Positions 1-7,957 of a DNA stretch of 64,000 nucleotides are shown here, piece by piece (the first letter of the stretch is position 1; each line of letters opens with the position of its first letter). The position numbers were made by a program, and so were the translations under genes. This stretch comes from Enterococcus malodoratus ATCC 43197 (GTDB lineage Bacteria > Bacillota > Bacilli > Lactobacillales > Enterococcaceae), in NCBI RefSeq assembly GCF_000407185.1, contig NZ_KE136484.1, positions 248,001 to 312,000 of the forward strand, read 5' to 3'. The notes under the pieces were generated by a model, which was not told the DNA's origin, did not search any database, and saw nothing but the letters and a program-made list of their open reading frames with translations.

Positions 1-911
1 GTATGGGCGACGGTATCTGGTTTATCTAGCGAGAAGACCATATTCGGTTCGCCGGTGATCTCCCAATCACACATATCGCCATCCGTTTCGCGATAGACTT
101 TACCGATACATTCGACTTCCAGCTCGATTCCTTGGTGAGTCTTGATCGTGGTGACGGCGGACATACCAATGGCATCGCCAGCCTTGATCGTTGCACCTAA
201 GGTTTCTGAATAAACATCTTCATCAAGAGTAAACGGCACGCTCTTTTGGGAAATACTTTGGATCGTCCAATTCATTTTTGAACAGATCGCTTCGCCGGCA
301 TTCCACATATAAGACGGCAGACTTTCCGCTTGAGCGATCTCTTTATCAAAACGGGCCAGGTCATAGCCTGCGCCATGGGCTTCAGCTAATGCCAAACCAT
401 AATCTTCGACGTTGTAGCTAACAGCACCTTTGACTTTTTTGATGTCATTCATGCCCGCCATCATCAGACTAGGCATATTGATCCAATAAATATCCTGCAT
501 TCCGGCACCCATGATCGTTACATCGTTGTCTTTCGCTAGTTTATCTAATTTATTAGTCTCTGCCGGAGAAGTATTCCAAGGATAGATCGCTTCTTCACAA
601 GTAGTGATCACATTGACTTGATTTTTCAGACACAATTCATAGAATTCATACATTTCAGGCATATAACTAAAGATCGTTACTAAGGCTACATCCGCATCGC
701 AATTGTCAAAAACCGCTTGTGCATCATCCGAAATCTTAACACCTGTCGCATACCCCAACTCCGCAAACTCACCAATATCTTTTCCTACTACATCGGGATT
801 TGTATCGATCGCGCCAACGATCTCAGCCCCATGCTTATACAGATAATTGATGATAACCTTGGCCATCTTGCCGCACCCGTACTGAACAACTTTGATCTTT
901 TGTAAACCCAT
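1..911 (-). CDS. 2,4-diaminopentanoate dehydrogenase / dihydrodipicolinate reductase-like oxidoreductase (3' end cut by window)
   Basis: The frame is open from an ATG at 911 to the left edge, giving about 303 codons, so the C-terminus is missing (relatives are about 350 residues). The N-terminus [18 protein letters not shown] is a Rossmann NAD(P)-binding start, followed by an acidic strand end (GAIDTNP) as in the DapB/diaminopentanoate dehydrogenase superfamily. Family members oxidise diamines or related amino acids with NAD(P). The substrate here cannot be read from sequence. A ribosome binding site (GGGAGG, complement of 918-923) precedes the ATG. The gene diverges from a MerR regulator and sits behind a 19-bp-spacer MerR-type promoter, so it is probably its inducible target. 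An alternative is a generic Gfo/DapB-fold dehydrogenase. Confidence 0.7.
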   Translation of the reverse strand, partial: MGLQKIKVVQYGCGKMAKVIINYLYKHGAEIVGAIDTNPDVVGKDIGEFAELGYATGVKISDDAQAVFDNCDADVALVTIFSYMPEMYEFYELCLKNQVNVITTCEEAIYPWNTSPAETNKLDKLAKDNDVTIMGAGMQDIYWINMPSLMMAGMNDIKKVKGAVSYNVEDYGLALAEAHGAGYDLARFDKEIAQAESLPSYMWNAGEAICSKMNWTIQSISQKSVPFTLDEDVYSETLGATIKAGDAIGMSAVTTIKTHQGIELEVECIGKVYRETDGDMCDWEITGEPNMVFSLDKPDTVAH

Positions 912-933
912 TGAAATGCCTCCCTTTTTTTAA

Positions 934-963
934 TTGTGTTGTATTTCACAATAATAGTATAAT
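934..963 (+). promoter_or_regulatory. Promoter of the MerR regulator gene
   Basis: TTGTGT (934-939) and TATAAT (958-963) are separated by 18 bp, about 40 bp before the regulator ATG. It overlaps the oppositely oriented MerR-type promoter, so binding there could also control the regulator itself. The -10 is a consensus match, the -35 is weaker. Confidence 0.5.
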
Positions 964-986
964 GTCTATAGTAACTATAGAGTCAA
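956..986 (-). promoter_or_regulatory. MerR-type promoter and operator for the divergent dehydrogenase
   Basis: On the minus strand TTGACT (986-981) and TATACT (961-956) are separated by exactly 19 bp, the over-long spacer typical of promoters that MerR proteins untwist. The spacer holds the dyad CTATAGTTACTATAG (966-980). This is the classic arrangement for MerR activation and points leftward to the dehydrogenase gene. Confidence 0.8.
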
Positions 987-1000
987 GGGAGAGTTTGAAA

Positions 1001-1849
1001 ATGTTTTCCAAAATGAAAATTGGTCACTTTGCGAAATACAACAACATTTCTGTCCAAACGCTACGTTACTATGAGCAGATTGATTTGCTGCATCCTGTAT
1101 CTATTCATGTAGGCAGCAATTACCGCTATTATCATATCAATCAATCGGCGGCAGTCGATAATATCCAATTCTTGAAGCAGTTCAATTTTTCGCTGGAAGA
1201 GATCAAGCACATTATGAATGATACGGAAGGCTTGGCGGAGTTGAGCCAGACGGTCGAGAAAAAGAAAGCAGAATTATTGGAACAGCGAAAATTACTGGAT
1301 CAGCAATTGGAGGACATTGATTCCTTTCAAGCTGGGGCACTGATTTTCCAAGAAAAGCAAAGCCAGACGACAATCGAAGTGGCACATTTTCCGACACGGC
1401 CGATTCTGACCTATTCGATCGATAAGAATATTTATGAGATGACGAATGAAGAGTATGAATTTTATCTGCGGGCGTTTAAAAGTCATGTCAGTCAGCAGAA
1501 GATTCCGATTGGACGCTTTAATCGAGTAGGAACGATCATGTCGAAGCGGCAATTTTTGACGGAGGAGTTTGTCTCGCAGGAGCTGTTCATTTTTACGCCG
1601 AAGCAGTTTAAACATACAAAAAGTTTAAGGAGCGGTTTGTATGCGACATTTTATTGTCATTCCTTTAAGGAGGAGCTGCCGGCCTTGAGTCAGTTCAAAG
1701 CGGCGCTTCAGCAGAAGGACTATCAAATCGTTGGCGATTATGTTTGCGAAGTTGTCTATGAGAAGAACAAGACGGACGCGATGAATCGAACGATGTTTAT
1801 TCGGATGCAGATTCCGGTCAAGAAACGCGGAGAGAACATGTGGCAGTAG
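1001..1849 (+). CDS. MerR-family transcriptional regulator with GyrI-like effector domain
   Basis: A 282-residue protein starting at ATG 1001 (GGGAG at 987-991). Residues about 5-70 are a MerR winged helix (IGHFAKYNNISVQTLRYYEQ, then GSNYRYY). A coiled-coil dimerisation helix rich in E, K and Q follows (about 85-115). The remaining 160 residues resemble the GyrI-like/BmrR ligand-binding fold. BmrR-type regulators bind small, often cationic, molecules and activate promoters with 19-bp spacers, and exactly such a promoter lies between this gene and the divergent dehydrogenase. A longer in-frame reading from TTG 911 is unlikely because it would run through both promoters. The effector is unknown. 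Confidence 0.88.
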   Translation: MFSKMKIGHFAKYNNISVQTLRYYEQIDLLHPVSIHVGSNYRYYHINQSAAVDNIQFLKQFNFSLEEIKHIMNDTEGLAELSQTVEKKKAELLEQRKLLDQQLEDIDSFQAGALIFQEKQSQTTIEVAHFPTRPILTYSIDKNIYEMTNEEYEFYLRAFKSHVSQQKIPIGRFNRVGTIMSKRQFLTEEFVSQELFIFTPKQFKHTKSLRSGLYATFYCHSFKEELPALSQFKAALQQKDYQIVGDYVCEVVYEKNKTDAMNRTMFIRMQIPVKKRGENMWQ

Positions 1850-1860
1850 AATATAAAGTC

Positions 1861-1898
1861 AGCCGTCAGATAAAGGGCTATCTGGCGGCTGTTTTGTT
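1861..1898 (+). terminator. Rho-independent terminator after the MerR gene
   Basis: AGCCGTCAGATA (1861-1872) pairs with TATCTGGCGGCT (1879-1890) with one G-U pair, followed by GTTTTGTT. It lies between convergent genes. Confidence 0.7.
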
Positions 1899-1910
1899 AA
1901 CGATTCAGTT

Positions 1911-2327
1911 TTATGACTCGTGTGTACTGCCGATTTCAAGCAGATTTCCCTCGGGATCGGCTACATAAAAGTTGCGGATGCCAAAGGAGAAGGTGGTAGG
2001 TTCTCCGGTTGGAAAGCGCAGGTCCAGCTTGGATAATCGCTCGTATTCGGCGTCGACATCTGCAAAGGTGGGCAGCCAAAGCGCGATCTCAAAGGTTTGA
2101 TTGATTCCCTTTGGCGGAATGTAGCCCTCATTAATCGCCTGCACGAAGGTTTCTCTGCTGTACATAAATAGAGACAGCTCGCCGCTCGCCGTTTCGAATT
2201 CCGCAAAATCACCGCCGTTCCATGGAGTATCAAAACCTAAAGTATCTCTATAAAAATGAACCATCTTGTCAATGTCGCCAACCAACAGGCAGGTGCCGAT
2301 TCTTACCTCTTGTCCTTTCACTGTCAT
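1911..2327 (-). CDS. VOC-family protein (glyoxalase/bleomycin-resistance fold)
   Basis: A 138-residue protein. The start is taken at ATG 2327, preceded by GGGAGAGG on the minus strand, rather than further upstream. The N-terminus reads IGTCLLVGDIDKMVHFYRDT, the paired beta-alpha-beta opening of VOC proteins, and the end reads FYVADPEGNLLEIG, the usual second-repeat signature with a metal-ligand-type Glu. Such proteins include lyases, dioxygenases and drug-binding resistance proteins. Nothing here fixes the substrate. It is a single gene, convergent with the MerR gene. Confidence 0.8.
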   Translation of the reverse strand: MTVKGQEVRIGTCLLVGDIDKMVHFYRDTLGFDTPWNGGDFAEFETASGELSLFMYSRETFVQAINEGYIPPKGINQTFEIALWLPTFADVDAEYERLSKLDLRFPTGEPTTFSFGIRNFYVADPEGNLLEIGSTHES

Positions 2328-2597
2328 CCTCTCCCTCAATTTTTAGATATGTTGATTATATCAGATAAAACGGGGCTAAAGCCGCACCACGTAAGGAAAA
2401 AACCTCTTCGAATTCCCCATATTTCAACGTGAAATATTCATTTTTTTACAAAAAAGCAACGTAAAAAGAGTCAGAAACCTTCAAAATCTGTATAGTCTTT
2501 TTATCAATTAAGAGTTATTTTTAATTTATAAGGATTTAATACCTCGTGAATGAAAGCGCATTAAAAATCAAACGATAAACAAGGGAGTGGAGAGACT

Positions 2598-3671
2598 ATG
2601 CAAACGCAACGATTAGGTCAAAGACAGCTGTTCAACATGCTGAGGGGGAATCTCGAAAAAAGGATCATCAAACTGTACAGTGAGACGCGGGATGTTTCGG
2701 CTGTTATCGAGTATGCGGTTGCGATTCTTGTGAGACACAGCTTGACCGTCACTGATTTTTCTTTTATCTGCCAGGAGTTAATCCGAGAATTATTTCTCAC
2801 TGCGGAACCGAGTGCTGTGTTGCGTCGCTTCAGCGTGTTTTTCGAAGATTATTTTGCCGTCGATGAATGGAAAAGCGTTGTTGCTCGTTTGTATAAACAT
2901 AAAAAAGATTATCTTGCTGCTACCGAGGAAGCTCGTTCATATAAAGTGTATTTACAAGAAAAAGATCCGACTAGAATCGATGGATTGGCGGATCATCAAT
3001 TCGATCTTAAATCGATTTTCAAAGGGGCGAATGGCCGGAAACATACATGGACATTGAGAAAGGCTCATCCGACCAAGAATCAAGAAGAAATCATCGGGGC
3101 ACTAAAAATCCTGACGATGCTGACTATTTTTGAAACGAATGGGGTTCGGAAATTTACTGAATTTGTTGCGTTTTCTCGTACTGCAACTACGGAGGATCCG
3201 TATTACGCGGTGGAACCGGAAGAACAAATAGAATCCGTCGAGGAGCCTGTCGAAAAAAATACCAGGAAGACAGCACGTAAAAGAACCGCTTCTTCGCCGC
3301 AAGAAATTCAGCCGAAGCCTGCCCAAAAAGCATCACGCAAAGAAGAGGTAAAACAAAAAAACACCGCGAAAATTCCAGACTATGAAGCGAACAAAGACCG
3401 ACCAGTTAGAGAGTTGATTAACGAGCGGTTAGTAGAAGAGGGGCTTTTACCTGACCCTGATCCGAAAACGGAGGATACGTTTAACGATTCTGACTCGTCG
3501 CAAAAAAGCCAGCAGGTCAGCAGCCAAAAGCCGAAGCAATCAACGGTTGGAAGCGGAAAGAGTACTAAAAACGAGTTTGGAAAAAGTGAAGAACAAATAG
3601 AGTCGGAGCGCAACGATAGGCGGTTTAGACGGCGATTAGCCAAGATAATGGGAAAGAGGAATAAAAAATGA
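2598..3671 (+). CDS. Hypothetical protein with central DUF2922-like module and charged C-terminal tail
   Basis: 357 residues, ATG 2598 with a GGAG-rich ribosome binding site just upstream. The first 125 residues are predicted helical and match no family I recognise. Residues about 133-195 (FKGANGRKHTWTLRKA and following) align without gaps to the start of the next gene product, sharing H-x-W, LT, F and G-x-x-x-F positions, and both look like DUF2922. The last 150 residues are rich in K, E, S and Q and low in complexity, probably disordered. The stop overlaps the next start by ATGA, so the two are translationally coupled. There is no signal peptide or membrane segment. Function unknown. Confidence 0.6.
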   Translation: MQTQRLGQRQLFNMLRGNLEKRIIKLYSETRDVSAVIEYAVAILVRHSLTVTDFSFICQELIRELFLTAEPSAVLRRFSVFFEDYFAVDEWKSVVARLYKHKKDYLAATEEARSYKVYLQEKDPTRIDGLADHQFDLKSIFKGANGRKHTWTLRKAHPTKNQEEIIGALKILTMLTIFETNGVRKFTEFVAFSRTATTEDPYYAVEPEEQIESVEEPVEKNTRKTARKRTASSPQEIQPKPAQKASRKEEVKQKNTAKIPDYEANKDRPVRELINERLVEEGLLPDPDPKTEDTFNDSDSSQKSQQVSSQKPKQSTVGSGKSTKNEFGKSEEQIESERNDRRFRRRLAKIMGKRNKK

Positions 3672-4147
3672 CGATGAGTTTAGTAGCAACCTTTAAGAAT
3701 GGCGAGAATAAAACCCACAGCTGGTCCTTCAGCGAGGTGGAGCAAAAGCAATCAGCCAAGGAAATCTGCAGAACGTTGGAGCGTTTGACGACGGCCAATC
3801 TTTTTGATGCGGACGGGATCGAGATCTTTAAAACGGTTATTGACGGGAAGTTTGTCCAAACCGTCGAGACGGTGATTTTTGGAATGGAAAGCGAAACGGA
3901 CAAGGCAGAAGAAGAGGAGGATTTTGATGAGTCGATCCAAGCGATCGAACGGCTCTTACTGCCGGCAGATGCAGAGACGCGGACTTTAACAGAAAAGGTC
4001 GATCGGCTTTTTGCACAACATTCGGCTGGAACACGATTAAAAAATTTTCGTTTTACAGCGTCGGAGGATTTGGATGAAGACAATTTGGAGGCACAGCCGC
4101 AAGTTGTTTTGCGTGAGATTGATGAATGCCGTGTTGTAAAAAGATAA
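3668..4147 (+). CDS. DUF2922-like protein, coupled to the preceding hypothetical gene
   Basis: 159 residues. ATG 3668 overlaps the upstream stop (ATGA), with a GGGAAAGAGG ribosome binding site inside the upstream gene. Residues 1-73 resemble DUF2922 (MTMSLVATFKNGENKTHSWS, ending in an ETVIF strand). DUF2922 proteins are usually only about 70 residues, so the acidic, helical extension of about 85 residues (EEEEDFDES onward) is extra. Cytosolic. Likely acts with its partner, but no function can be named. Confidence 0.6.
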   Translation: MTMSLVATFKNGENKTHSWSFSEVEQKQSAKEICRTLERLTTANLFDADGIEIFKTVIDGKFVQTVETVIFGMESETDKAEEEEDFDESIQAIERLLLPADAETRTLTEKVDRLFAQHSAGTRLKNFRFTASEDLDEDNLEAQPQVVLREIDECRVVKR

Positions 4148-4313
4148 AGCGTTTTATATACTTTAACTAAGGGGCAAGATCGAGAACGAGGGGAGGGAGC
4201 ATTTTGAATTTCCAACAATGATTAAGAGTCATACTCTGCCTTAGAGTCTCTAAGAATGTGAAATTAAAATTCTCCTCTCCAACGATCCTTCTTTTACCTA
4301 AGAAGTCGTTTGA

Positions 4314-4340
4314 GAACATACGGGGGTATGTTTCTTTTTT
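4314..4340 (+). terminator. Probable terminator after the DUF2922-like pair
   Basis: GAACATAC (4314-4321) pairs with GTATGTTT (4326-4333) around a GGGG loop, followed by CTTTTTT. It lies about 165 bp beyond the stop codon. Confidence 0.55.
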
Positions 4341-4417
4341 GTGCGCTCAGTGAGACCAGCTGCGTAAAAAAGATGGAGATTCCTGGATTTTGTTAGAACA
4401 CGGGAGTCAAAAAACGA

Positions 4418-5365
4418 ATGGAGAAGAAGATGAAAAAAACAATTATTGGACTGTTGGCGTTGGTTACGTTAGGGTTAGTGGGTTGCGGTGGCGGCGGTGA
4501 TAAAACCGATTCGGCCGATTCAGCAAAAACAGCCAAAAAAGAAACGACAGCTTTTACAGGCGAGTACATCGTGAACGCGGACTACGTGAAGAAAAACTTG
4601 GATGAGATTATTTTGGTAGATGCGCGAGGCGAAGAAGAAGCGAATAAAGGAACCGTCAAAGGTGCGACAGCAATCGGTTGGCAAAATTTAGCGGCGGTTG
4701 AAGAAGGAGCCTCAGGTGATGAAAAATGGGGCTTGGTTCTGGAACCAGTCGAATTAGCGAAGCGTTTAGGTGAAAAAGGTATCGCAAAGGATAAAGTAGT
4801 GGTGCTGTTCGCTGGGGCGCAAAAGGGCTGGGGCGATGATGGACGGATCGCTTGGGAACTATTAGCTACCGGCTACAAAGATGTCAAAATGGTGGATGGC
4901 GGTTTTGCGGCGTTGAAGAAGGCTGGACTTAAAACTGAGGTAGAAAGTACCAAGTTAGAGCCAGTCACTGTCAAAATCGACTCGATTGATCAGAAGCATA
5001 TTATTCGTACCGATGAATTGAAAAAGGAGTATGACGACTATAAAATCGTCGATGTTCGAGATGACAAAGAATATAAAGGCGAGGTCCTATACGGGGAAGC
5101 CAAAGGCGGTCATTTGCCAGAGGCGATCCAGGTTCGCTTTACCGATTTGTTCAACAGCAAAGGGATGTTGAAGAGCAAAGCTGAGTTAACGAAGCTTTTT
5201 GAAGATGCGGGCTTGGCCAAGAATGACAAGATCGTTACTTATTGTACGGCAGGGATTCGTTCGGCCTACATGGAGTTAGTAATGGAGATGTGCGGCTTTA
5301 AGCAAGTAAAAAATTATGATGGCTCATACTATCGTTGGGCAAAAGTCGAGGATGTAGAAAAATAA
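4418..5365 (+). CDS. Lipoprotein with tandem rhodanese (sulfurtransferase) domains
   Basis: 315 residues. Residues 1-23 form a lipoprotein signal ending in the lipobox LVGC (Cys23), so the protein is anchored outside the membrane. Two rhodanese domains follow (about 48-165 and 185-310). The second has the catalytic loop CTAGIR (Cys about 276). The first has LFAGAQKGWGDDGR at the matching place and lacks the Cys, so it is probably structural, as in classical two-domain sulfurtransferases. Two starts are possible, ATG 4418 (GGGAG 11 bp upstream) or ATG 4430. The stop overlaps the next start (TAATG). Likely role: handling sulfane sulfur or thiosulfate at the cell surface. Confidence 0.85.
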   Translation: MEKKMKKTIIGLLALVTLGLVGCGGGGDKTDSADSAKTAKKETTAFTGEYIVNADYVKKNLDEIILVDARGEEEANKGTVKGATAIGWQNLAAVEEGASGDEKWGLVLEPVELAKRLGEKGIAKDKVVVLFAGAQKGWGDDGRIAWELLATGYKDVKMVDGGFAALKKAGLKTEVESTKLEPVTVKIDSIDQKHIIRTDELKKEYDDYKIVDVRDDKEYKGEVLYGEAKGGHLPEAIQVRFTDLFNSKGMLKSKAELTKLFEDAGLAKNDKIVTYCTAGIRSAYMELVMEMCGFKQVKNYDGSYYRWAKVEDVEK

Positions 5366-6069
5366 TGTCGAAAAAAAATAAACACAAATTCGCTCGAATC
5401 CTGCTGGTTCTGGTCATATTGCTGGCAGTCGTTGGTTTTTACTTCGTTCCGGGGATTCGTTCGAAGATCACACAGGTGCTGGTGCTGTTCCGTTCCATGA
5501 GTGTAGAAAGTATTGTTGGCTATTTACGCTCCTTCGGGGTCTGGGCAGTCGTCATTTCCTTCCTGTTGATGATGTTTCAATCGATCATCGCGCCATTGCC
5601 GGCCTTCTTGATTACCTTCGCGAATGCGGCGGTTTTCGGCTGGTGGCAAGGAGCCTTGCTTTCGTGGACGAGTGCGATGGCCGGAGCGTTGGTCTGTTTC
5701 TACATTGCACGGATCGCGGGACGCGATATCGTGGAAAGAATGAACAAGAATTTTTCATTAGAAACGTTGGATGAGTACTTTGACCGCTATGGGAAACATA
5801 CGATTTTGATTTGTCGCCTGCTGCCGTTTATCTCTTTTGATTTCATCAGCTATGCGGCGGGATTAACAGCGATCAAACCGATTCCGTTTCTGATTGCGAC
5901 GGGGATCGGGCAGTTACCAGCGACGATCGTGTATTCTTATGTCGGCAGTAATCTGACCGGGAATACAAAAACGATCGTGTTTGGTTTGATGAGTATGTTT
6001 GCGCTCTTTATCGCGGTCTATGTTTTCAAACAAATTTATCAAGGCAGACAAACAAAGACGAATAAATAA
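5365..6069 (+). CDS. VTT-domain (TVP38/TMEM64, DedA-like) membrane protein
   Basis: 234 residues from ATG 5365, which shares its A with the stop of the rhodanese gene, so the two are coupled. Several hydrophobic segments are visible (about 10-30, 55-75, 85-115 and two near the C-terminus). The core contains PLPAFLITFANAAVFG and a G-x-x-x-G-rich stretch, then ICRLLPFISFDFISYAAG, typical of the VTT domain. VTT proteins include lipid scramblases and putative transporters. Coupling to an exported rhodanese suggests a joint role in sulfur or selenium compound handling, which is inference only. Confidence 0.82.
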   Translation: MSKKNKHKFARILLVLVILLAVVGFYFVPGIRSKITQVLVLFRSMSVESIVGYLRSFGVWAVVISFLLMMFQSIIAPLPAFLITFANAAVFGWWQGALLSWTSAMAGALVCFYIARIAGRDIVERMNKNFSLETLDEYFDRYGKHTILICRLLPFISFDFISYAAGLTAIKPIPFLIATGIGQLPATIVYSYVGSNLTGNTKTIVFGLMSMFALFIAVYVFKQIYQGRQTKTNK

Positions 6070-6070
6070 A

Positions 6071-6108
6071 AAAGGCGCCAGCTAAAATTTTTTTAGCTGA
6101 CGCTTTTC
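6071..6108. terminator. Bidirectional terminator between convergent genes
   Basis: AGCTAAAA and TTTTAGCT form the core of a longer stem (AAAAGGCGCCAGCT against AGCTGACGCTTTT) flanked by A and T runs on both sides. It serves the VTT gene and the convergent zinc-ribbon gene. Confidence 0.75.
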
Positions 6109-6109
6109 T

Positions 6110-7042
6110 TTATGCTTCGATGGGGCTGTTTTCTTCAACGTAATGCTCATACAGCATATCTAAAAATTTGATCTCGGTCACATTTTGATAAGGCATGATA
6201 TAGAAATTTGTCAGTTGGAAGACCGCAAGCAAATTCCAGAAGAAGAAAGAATATCGTAAAATCAAGAATTCTAGTTTGTAGCCGTCCATCATTTGACGGC
6301 TCAACAAGATCGCGTCAGAAGCGCTCAAGCTGTCGTCTTTTTCCAATAAATAGTTGGTCATCGCATAGGAAGCACTTTTTATAATTCCCGGAATGACGAA
6401 CAGCAGCGACCAAAAGAAGGTATAGATCGCGATCAAGACATTGGCTTTTAATACGCGATTTTTTTGTGCTTTGATGAAATAAGCAAAAATCTGTAATCCG
6501 TCTGCGCGGTTGCCTCTTAGAGTGTGGATCGCACACCATTGCAGCACAGCAGTAGTCAAAGCAGCGATCAAAAAAATCAAGACAAGGGCAGCCATCATCA
6601 CCAAGAACCACATAAACATCGAAATACCGGAAAACGGCCGATTGTAGCCATACCCATAGTCATAAGTGTAATAGCCATAAGGATTAAATAAATTCAAGAA
6701 ACTGTTGGTAAAGAAGCGGACATACGCGAATTGAAAAATAAAGCTCGCGACGATATTCGCACCGATCAATAGAATGATCGTCTTGCACCATTCACCATAT
6801 CTGCCAGATAATTTTTCTTGCGCCAGCTTTTTGATTTCCGCCCGCGTCACATTCAGCCCCTCGGCTTTTTCTAATTCCAATTCAAAGTGATCATTGGTAT
6901 TTACTTGAACGAAGGGTTCGGTGCCATGTTGCTCACCATACTCTTCTTCGGATAGTGTTCCTTGTTCTAAGTCATAGCCGCATGACGGACAAAACTTCGC
7001 CTCCGGCCGTAATTCCGCGCCGCAATTGGGACAATAATTCAT
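6110..7042 (-). CDS. Zinc-ribbon DUF975 integral membrane protein
   Basis: 310 residues. The start is placed at ATG 7042, with AAGGGTGG upstream on the minus strand, because the protein then begins directly with the zinc ribbon (CPNCGAELRPEAKFCPSCG). A charged linker is followed by about five or six membrane segments. The C-terminal half carries the DUF975 signature FVIPGIIKSASYAMTNYLLE and SASDAILLSRQMMDG. DUF975 proteins are of unknown function. The zinc-ribbon fusion is common in Firmicute membrane proteins. The gene diverges from an XRE regulator. Confidence 0.8.
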   Translation of the reverse strand: MNYCPNCGAELRPEAKFCPSCGYDLEQGTLSEEEYGEQHGTEPFVQVNTNDHFELELEKAEGLNVTRAEIKKLAQEKLSGRYGEWCKTIILLIGANIVASFIFQFAYVRFFTNSFLNLFNPYGYYTYDYGYGYNRPFSGISMFMWFLVMMAALVLIFLIAALTTAVLQWCAIHTLRGNRADGLQIFAYFIKAQKNRVLKANVLIAIYTFFWSLLFVIPGIIKSASYAMTNYLLEKDDSLSASDAILLSRQMMDGYKLEFLILRYSFFFWNLLAVFQLTNFYIMPYQNVTEIKFLDMLYEHYVEENSPIEA

Positions 7043-7082
7043 TTTTCCACCCTTTTCCTTTTTCATTCAATTTCATCTAATA

Positions 7083-7111
7083 ATTATCATTGATAAGCTA
7101 ACGTTCGTCAA
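7083..7111 (-). promoter_or_regulatory. Promoter of the zinc-ribbon DUF975 gene
   Basis: On the minus strand TTGACG (7111-7106) and GATAAT (7088-7083) are separated by 17 bp, about 40 bp before the start. TGATAAGCTA (7091-7100) in the spacer is repeated inverted at 7180-7189 by the divergent promoter. Confidence 0.6.
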
Positions 7112-7161
7112 CAATCGATCGATAAAAGATTCTGTCTAGCGGCCGGTCAGACGAATATCAC

Positions 7162-7190
7162 TTTACTAGCCGTGGTCAATAGCTTATCAT
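7162..7190 (+). promoter_or_regulatory. Promoter of the XRE regulator cassette
   Basis: TTTACT (7162-7167) and TATCAT (7185-7190) are separated by 17 bp. The -35 overlaps a half-site CTTTACTAG that recurs in the palindrome immediately downstream. Confidence 0.6.
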
Positions 7191-7191
7191 T

Positions 7192-7211
7192 TAGTAAAGA
7201 TATCTTTACTA
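7192..7211. promoter_or_regulatory. 20-bp perfect palindrome, probable XRE operator
   Basis: TAGTAAAGATATCTTTACTA is a perfect dyad that covers the expected transcription start and touches the ribosome binding site (AGGAG, 7211-7215) of the XRE gene. A further half-site lies at 7161-7169 over the -35. The layout fits autorepression by the small helix-turn-helix protein encoded next. Confidence 0.6.
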
Positions 7212-7223
7212 GGAGCGAAAAAA

Positions 7224-7433
7224 GTGAGTGTTGTAAATCATATTCGAAAAATAAGAGAAGAAAAAAAGATCCCGCAAAAAGAAATGGCGCAGGCGCTAGA
7301 TGTCTCACGCCAAACGATGACCGCGATCGAAAAGGGAAAGTACAATCCTAGTTTAGAGCTGTCATTGAAAATAGCGGCCTACTTCGATCAGCCGTTTGAT
7401 GAAATATTCTATTTGGATGAAGGGAAGGATTAG
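7224..7433 (+). CDS. XRE-family helix-turn-helix regulator (YozG/YvaO-like)
   Basis: 69 residues from GTG 7224, with AGGAG 9 bp upstream. The whole protein is one Cro/CI-type helix-turn-helix (IRKIREEKKIPQKEMAQALD, then VSRQTMTAIEKGKYNPSLEL) ending in the FDEIFYLDE tail typical of this small class. These proteins usually repress their own promoter and sit in front of a small membrane protein gene, as here (3-bp gap). The 20-bp palindrome over the start site is the likely binding site. Confidence 0.88.
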   Translation: MSVVNHIRKIREEKKIPQKEMAQALDVSRQTMTAIEKGKYNPSLELSLKIAAYFDQPFDEIFYLDEGKD

Positions 7434-7436
7434 TAA

Positions 7437-7841
7437 ATGAGTTTTTTCCGTATCACGGGAGTGAATAGTTACGTATTTGCTGCTTTAATGCTTTTCGCAT
7501 TTCTATCTATGTACGCCTTGTGTTCCTCACTATACTTTTTAATTAGAGAAATTTTTAAAAAGAACGATGAACTGGTAAGAAGGATCGTTTTTGATTCAAT
7601 GGCTATGAGTTTTGGCTTGATCCTGATTTTGCATTTTGCTCAAATGATTATTCGTGCCGTTTATTTTGAAAAAACCGGACAAGACATTAATTTAGTAGTA
7701 ACTCCAGGTTTAGCGATTGGTCAGTTAGGGGAAAATATCCTGCATCTCGAATCCTTTGGTGTGGATTTAGGGATCTTTGCATTGTGCCTATTTGCGAATC
7801 GATTGCGTTATCGGGGAATAGGATTCCTGAATTGGAAGTAA
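7437..7841 (+). CDS. Small integral membrane protein of the XRE cassette
   Basis: 134 residues, ATG 7437, three bases after the regulator stop. Three hydrophobic segments can be seen (about 10-36, 50-75 and 100-125), with a short basic loop KKNDELVRR between the first two. It resembles the DUF2178-type partners of small XRE regulators in general layout, but I do not recognise a specific family. The pair probably forms one transcription unit. Function unknown. Confidence 0.65.
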   Translation: MSFFRITGVNSYVFAALMLFAFLSMYALCSSLYFLIREIFKKNDELVRRIVFDSMAMSFGLILILHFAQMIIRAVYFEKTGQDINLVVTPGLAIGQLGENILHLESFGVDLGIFALCLFANRLRYRGIGFLNWK

Positions 7842-7957
7842 AAAAGCGGCGGGGATTGCTAAAATTACAGAAAAGATGTCTGCACTACTAGAAATCCGTA
7901 TTAGTAACTTTAGGATTAACTGGAATCAATGACTTACAACAATAGGAGAAAATAAAT

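Noticed and set aside
911-1000. TTG 911 start for the MerR gene
   Set aside because: The extra 30 residues would be encoded by the divergent promoter region, and ATG 1001 has a ribosome binding site and normal family N-terminus.
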